Translations under genes and position numbers: made by a program
Assembly: GCF_030867145.1 (NCBI RefSeq)
Contig: NC_134434.1
Span: 3,162,001 to 3,226,000, forward strand
Reading direction: 5' to 3'
Length of the DNA stretch: 64,000 bases
Origin: Opisthocomus hoazin
Lineage: Eukaryota; Chordata; Aves; Opisthocomiformes; Opisthocomidae
Notes under the pieces: model-generated
Database searches by the model: none
Told to the model about the DNA's origin: nothing
The model's input: the letters and a program-made list of their open reading frames with translations, nothing else
Part shown: positions 59,309 through 64,000 of the stretch, in pieces
Layout of the letters: each line of letters begins with the position of its first letter
How positions within the stretch are numbered: the stretch's first letter is position 1

Positions 59309-59527
59309 CTGCAGGGAGAGGGGGATTTCCTGACGTGCTGTTAAACAAACTCCCCTCGCCTGCTTGGGGCCCCCACACAGCCCACTGGGCTGGCTGCGTG
59401 CCGCCCAGACCTCTCCAAGCTGCTCTAAACAGGGCTCAGTCTGAGTCTTAAAAACAACCCCCCGTTCCCCAGAACAGTCTTGGGCTTCTGCAGCAGCTTC
59501 TGTGGGGAACATCACACCGACACCAAG

Positions 59528-59698
59528 GAATCAGAGAATCACACAGAATGACAGAATGGTGGGGGTTGGCAGGGCCCTCTGTGGGTCACCCAGTCCAACC
59601 CCCTGCCCAAGCAGGGTCACCCAGAGCAGGCTGCACAGGACCTTGTCCAGGCGGGGCTGGAATATCTCCAGAGAAGGAGACTCCACAACCTCCCCTGC
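59528..59698 (-). mobile_element. CR1 3' fragment in FBF1 intron 1
   Basis: About 170 bp with a slightly altered CR1 tail (CAGAATGACAGAATGG) and 3' UTR, on the minus strand in the sense of FBF1. It is truncated at about 59698 and lies between the non-coding first exon and exon 2. Confidence 0.9.
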
Positions 59699-59849
59699 AA
59701 AATCACCCGAAAGGGAGCAAATACCGCTCGCCCCGCCCCACGCATGCTGGCCCAAGCCGAGAGCCCAAAGCCTGGCGGGCACCCGTGGGGGCTGAGGAGG
59801 GGGCAGCGGGGAAGGAAACCTCCTCTCATCGGCCCGGAGCACCCAGGGG

Positions 59850-60300
59850 AGCTCAAACGGTTACTGCCGCGGGGCTCAGGCAGAAAACGAAGCGGTGCCG
59901 GAGGCGAGGGGTGCGCGCACCTCTCGGGGCGGGAGCAGCACGGAAGGAGCCCGCCGCTTAACCCCCGCATCCCACTGCCATGGCACCCGGAGCCCTCCTG
60001 ACCCACAGCATCCCGGGCCAGCGCGACCGGTGTCCCGGGCCCCGCGCCCGCACCATCCCACTCCCGGGGCCCGCAGCCTCCCGTACCTGCAGCGCCGCAA
60101 GCCCCTGCCCGCAGCAGGCCGCGGGTAGGCCGCAAGGCCCGGCTCCCCCCGGCCCAGGCAGGCCCTGTCCCGCGCGGGGCGATGGGAAATGTAGTCCCCA
60201 GCTGCAGCCGGGCCCGGAGGCTCCGCTCCCCCCGGAGCTTCCAGGAGATGCTGGGGCGGTGCGAGGGGCCCGAGGGCTGCAACGACCCCCGCCCCGGGGA
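59850..60300 (-). promoter_or_regulatory. FBF1: FBF1 CpG-rich promoter and non-coding exon 1
   Basis: This CpG-rich block carries a likely 5' UTR exon whose donor CAG followed by GTACGG ends it at 60087. The transcription start is inferred near 60150-60200. A ZNF143/THAP11-like site lies at 60183-60196. Confidence 0.6.
60183..60196 (+). promoter_or_regulatory. ZNF143/THAP11-like site at FBF1 promoter
   Basis: TGGGAAATGTAGTC is close to the TGGGAATTGTAGTC form of the ZNF143/THAP11 motif. It lies at the expected place for a core promoter, about 100 bp upstream of the exon 1 donor. Confidence 0.5.
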
Positions 60301-61760
60301 GGAGGGGCCATGGGCAGCAGCGGGGTTGACCCCTGCCCCGCGGGGCCTCGGGAGGCTCCCAAGGACACCCCGGGGACGTCGTCCCTTCCGAGACAGCAGC
60401 TGGCTTTGGCACGAATTTATCAGCTCCGCTGCACTTTAGAGGCCTGTCTTGGTGGTTAATTGATAAAGAGTAATGACGGCCGTCCTTTAGACAGAGGCCG
60501 GGCCACGGAGCGCCTGGGAGCAGCGGTGAAGGCACAGCCCGCCCGGCAGCGCATGTGCCTCTGCCCCCGCTGCAGCCCACCTGGGTCGGTTCAGCAGATG
60601 AACTTTAACGACTGACCGTTGCTCCGAAGATGGAAGATCTAGCAAACCTCAGCCCAGTGGTCGCTGCAGCAAGGTGCCCTGGCACTGCTGAAACAGCTAA
60701 CCGGAAACATGACAAGCTGAGGTTAAAAATAAAGCTCACACTTACCCAAAGCGGGGTGTGGGAGAAAGCCAGCCCTGCTCCTGCTCTGTTTGTACTCGAG
60801 TTGTTACTGCCGGAAAATCCCTGGGGAAATGTCTGCTTTTGAGATTTTAACCTGCGGCCCCATCTACCAGCAGCTTTCACCACGCATGCTGCCAGTCCGC
60901 ATGGGAACATGGGCTGCTTCTGAAGTCTGCACCAAAAGGCGGCATTTCTGAGGGTCCATTGTTCAAATCTGACTGGAAACCATGGCCGCAGACCACTCGC
61001 TTCAGTACTCTTCCAAGAGAAGAGTGTAGCTTACAAGTGTCACCGCTTGTACTCAAGCAGAAGAGGCTCAACAATAGTGGAAATGCTACCATCAGGTTTT
61101 GTCAAAAGATCAACAAGTCCCAGGAAGGATGCAGCACCATTTGACAGAGCTGAAACACCGTTTGCTGATCAGGAGACACGGCAAGTCATACCAGGTTGTG
61201 GCATGCAGGTATCACAGCCAACAGCAGCAAGATGAAAAAAAGCATGCAATGTCCTGACCGATAGCAAGGAAGTTCAGCACTTGCCATGACATCACCACCT
61301 ACTCCAAAAAATCAGGGGGAAACAATTTTAAAGAAATAGGTTCTATGAATTAAAGCTGCTTCTGCCAAAACAGTATTGTTAAGTCTTTGCTGTTGGCAGT
61401 GATCAGCTTTTGCTGGCAGCTGATCCGTAACAATACCGAGCAACCTGGCACAGGCAGCTTCCCTCTCTGCCAGCTGCTTCTCCCATCCCCGCCATGGTTA
61501 TGAGCGGCACCAGAGACTGCTCTAAAAATCTGCAGAGCCAGAAAGGTCAGATTAGAAATAAGACAAATAAAATCCAACTAATTGAAGGTGGATTCTTGTA
61601 GGAATTCTTATAAGGATGGCAGGAAAAATGAAACCTTACATCTCCTGGTTGAGAGCAGCAAGCTCAAGCAGCGGTGTCTCTGAAAAAGCCATCTTTTGAA
61701 TACTTCATTCTACTTCATCCGTAAGCGAGATCCACCGAATGAAATACATGAAAGACATGT
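60301..61760. other. Intergenic, FBF1 promoter to ACOX1 3' end
   Basis: No gene or known repeat was recognised. Base composition falls from GC-rich to AT-rich towards 61.7 kb. This is the spacer between the ACOX1 polyadenylation zone and the FBF1 promoter. Confidence 0.5.
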
Positions 61761-63464
61761 TGTCTGAAAACACATTTTTTTAATTTATTAAATCTGTACA
61801 TACAATTAGCTAGCATTGTTCTCATTAACATATTTTTAACCTGCTCCTCCACCATCCCTCCCTAGGTCAGCACTCTGCTCTATCGAATAACTGGAAGGCA
61901 AAGGCCTTTGCCACCTTTGGTAGCCTGAACAGCAGTGGTTCCATTCGACCTGAAAGACTCAGCAGCCAAAAGGTAAGTCTGATTACTTTATTTAAAAATC
62001 AAACAGGTCTTTCTGTTCAGCATGTGGAGCCAAACATTGTGTCTGATCGTTGTTAGTGCCAGGAAAAACTCATCCATGAACACTGATGCAAAGTTAGAGA
62101 CTAACAGGTACCAAAGCTGTCAGAAAACCAGCTTCTCAGATGTTGCCTCGGAACAGCAGGATTTGGGTTTTTGCTGAAGCTTCTTACCATTTTAAGCTCA
62201 AAGTTGCTCTTATCTGTTGTGAAGACAGGTTTTATTGTTACTGGACAGGGTTACTGGTGTTGAAAAACAGCAATGGTTTTGCTTAGTTGTAGTTGCACCG
62301 ACTTTACTGGGCAGCAGGAGGTTGTGTTAAAGCTAAATCTTTCACCTGTTAAATCCAGACAGCACAGTGCAAGTTCCAAGTCAATATGAAAACAAAATTA
62401 GGCAAATCAGAAAGCTCCTTGGAAATGAATGGGTAAGAAAAATCTGGACACTTCACTTGGGATTGACATTTTCTTGCAGAATGCTTTTGAAAACCAGAAG
62501 AACAGCCCAGAACACTCTGAAGACCCGAGGACTTCGGTCAATTGATTTCTGCCCTCAAATACTGGCTTCATCATTTCAGGTCAAATTTGCACTTTCTACC
62601 ACTGCATGTGTTTTTTTGCATCAAATCACCACAATTAACATTTGTAAAGTGCTTTGAGATACTGCTACAAAAATACTAAGCGTTAAAGGAAGGGCAAAAC
62701 ATCTATAATCAGTACCTAGCTGATGATTACTACTTGTTTTTTTCCTCCCCCTCAGAGCAGCATCACTATATTCTCCTTTGACTTCCTGTGAACAAAGAGT
62801 AAGGTGCCAGTGTTGGAGATGGCACACAGGGAAAAGGAGTTTCTGCAGGGCAGTCAAGGAAGGATGTACTGGAAAACATGAAGATGTCTTCTGGAAAGAG
62901 GAATGAAGCAGAGCTCCAGAAAAGGATGGGCATTTACTTCTCAGCTACACCACAAAAATAGTGCCACATGCACAAAACTACGCTTTGGATAGCATAAATA
63001 TTTGCCAAAAAAGGAGAGGTGGTGCTAATTTAAAATAAAAATAAAAATCAAGACATTGATGCTTTTCAGGGGGAGGAAGTAACTGCTCATTAGAAGCTAT
63101 TGCCTGAAGGCTGTTAACTACTTAGTAGTAAAATCCTGTTACCTTTCCAGTTGACAGTAACCTCTCTAGTTAGCAGCTTCACAAAAGCAATCCTTGTATG
63201 AATCCATAATGGGTTCCCAGATTTTTAGAAGGTTAATTTTACCATTATAATTGCACTTTAAAACCAGGCATCAATCCCTATGCACTTTCCCCAAACACCA
63301 CCTCGATTTATAAAAGTGGAAAGAAAGGCTACAATTATTCACTGTCCTACAGCTACCAGGATTTGAAAGGTTTGATTTAGGTGCCTGAAGAAAGGATGCA
63401 AACACCCAGTTTTCAGGTCAGGAAAAGTGTGTGTTTAAAAAAAAAACCAACAAAACAGCAGGCT
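61761..63464 (-). other. ACOX1: ACOX1 3' UTR with poly(A) signals
   Basis: AT-rich sequence after the ACOX1 stop codon. AATAAA occurs on the minus strand at 62231-62236, 61987-61992 and 61784-61789, so alternative 3' ends are possible; the last gives a 3' UTR of about 1.7 kb. No exon-like open frame lies inside. Confidence 0.65.
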
Positions 63465-63515
63465 TCACAGCTTGGCTTGCATCGGCTTCAAGTGTTTGTG
63501 GAAAGACTCGTGAAC
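63465..63515 (-). CDS. ACOX1: Peroxisomal acyl-CoA oxidase 1 (ACOX1), last coding exon (partial gene)
   Basis: ACOX1 catalyses the first, H2O2-producing step of peroxisomal straight-chain fatty acid beta-oxidation. A good acceptor (CTTTTACAG) opens a 51-nt exon reading VHESFHKHLKPMQAKL then TGA. Human ACOX1 ends VHESYHKHLKSLQSKL. The C-terminal AKL is a PTS1-type peroxisome targeting signal, a variant of SKL. The exon begins in phase 0. The rest of the gene lies to the right, outside the window. Its position beside FBF1 and same strand match the human order. Confidence 0.93.
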   Translation of the reverse strand, partial: VHESFHKHLKPMQAKL

Positions 63516-64000
63516 CTGTAAAAGGACAAGACAGTGATTACAACAGGGTCAGGCCTGAGCTTTAAAACAGTTCCAGCTCTTTACACCTTGCAGTGTTTTT
63601 ATACTAAGAAAATCTGAATCAGAGGCACTCCAGGGATTTAAGAAGAGCCTGCTAAGTCCTGTATTTGAGTCTCAAAGGATGAGAATATAAGCCAAAACAA
63701 ATAGCTTCCCCATTACTTTTCTTGTAAGAAAAAAAGAATGCAAGACATCTTAGGCAACACACAGACAATTCTTTGGCATTTTAATTTGAAGAAAACTGGC
63801 AGAGGTCTCCTAAGGGGACTGTAAGGAAGCTCCTGAGCCCCACTGACTTCAGAAGCACAAAAACTGAGCAAGTTCTGGTGGGGTTTAACTACAGTTGCGG
63901 TTTCTGGCAGCCCATCATAGCACATAGTCTGTCCAAATCAAATAAAGGCAGTAAAGGCCACCAAGACAGGGTTTAGAGCTCTGTTTTGGCTGATGGAGGA
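63516..64000 (-). other. ACOX1: ACOX1 last intron (partial)
   Basis: The sequence upstream of the last ACOX1 exon shows no exon with the expected penultimate ACOX1 motif (NVYENLFEWAK). It is taken to be intron running off the window edge. Confidence 0.7.

Noticed and set aside
1-64000. Retroviral, LTR or other virus-derived elements
   Set aside because: I looked for LTR pairs, primer-binding sites and pol-like frames and saw none. All dispersed repeats recognised are CR1 LINEs.

Overview
This window is nuclear DNA from a bird. The evidence is eight 3'-anchored CR1 LINE copies, very short GC-rich introns and intergenic gaps typical of avian microchromosomes, and a gene order that matches human 17q25 (chicken chromosome 18): WBP2, TRIM47, TRIM65, MRPL38, FBF1, ACOX1. 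All six genes lie on the minus strand, so transcription runs from high to low coordinates. Exons were assembled by hand from splice signals, reading phase and recalled family sequences; no database search was run.

Layout. Positions 1-8770 hold one CR1 copy and no gene I can recognise, only one orphan exon-like segment near 5.3 kb. WBP2 (8 coding exons, 255 aa) spans 9672-16586 and starts in a CpG-rich promoter with a G-rich minisatellite and a large hairpin. Positions 16.8-21.5 kb are intergenic with one CR1 copy. TRIM47 (6 exons, 646 aa) spans 22411-30464; its first intron holds two CR1 copies in opposite orientation and a 117-bp tandem array that runs up to the exon 1 donor. TRIM65 (6 exons, 520 aa) spans 31531-36428, with an ISRE-like element just upstream of its start. 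MRPL38 (9 exons, 378 aa) spans 38881-42979. FBF1 (30 coding exons or parts, about 1189 codons) spans 43557-59202, with a non-coding first exon near 60.1 kb. The last coding exon and 3' UTR of ACOX1 fill 61.76-63.5 kb.

How the genes relate. They form a head-to-tail block of mostly unrelated functions: a PPxY co-activator (WBP2), two RING/B-box/SPRY ubiquitin ligases derived from a common TRIM plan (TRIM47, TRIM65), a mitochondrial ribosomal protein (MRPL38), a ciliary transition-fibre protein (FBF1) and a peroxisomal oxidase (ACOX1). The gaps are small: FBF1 ends about 450 bp before the MRPL38 start, and TRIM65 ends about 600 bp before the TRIM47 start. One gene's polyadenylation zone therefore borders the next gene's promoter.

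No novel gene system stands out. The most unusual points are a 35-nt FBF1 exon that fits the phase chain but carries an in-frame TAA, two GC-AG introns in FBF1, a 53-bp tandem duplication carrying RFX X-box motifs at MRPL38, an ISRE at TRIM65, a perfect palindrome of two octamers in the TRIM65 3' UTR, and a CR1 inverted pair sharing the same 5' truncation point. I saw no retroviral or other virus-derived element, CRISPR array or tRNA gene.
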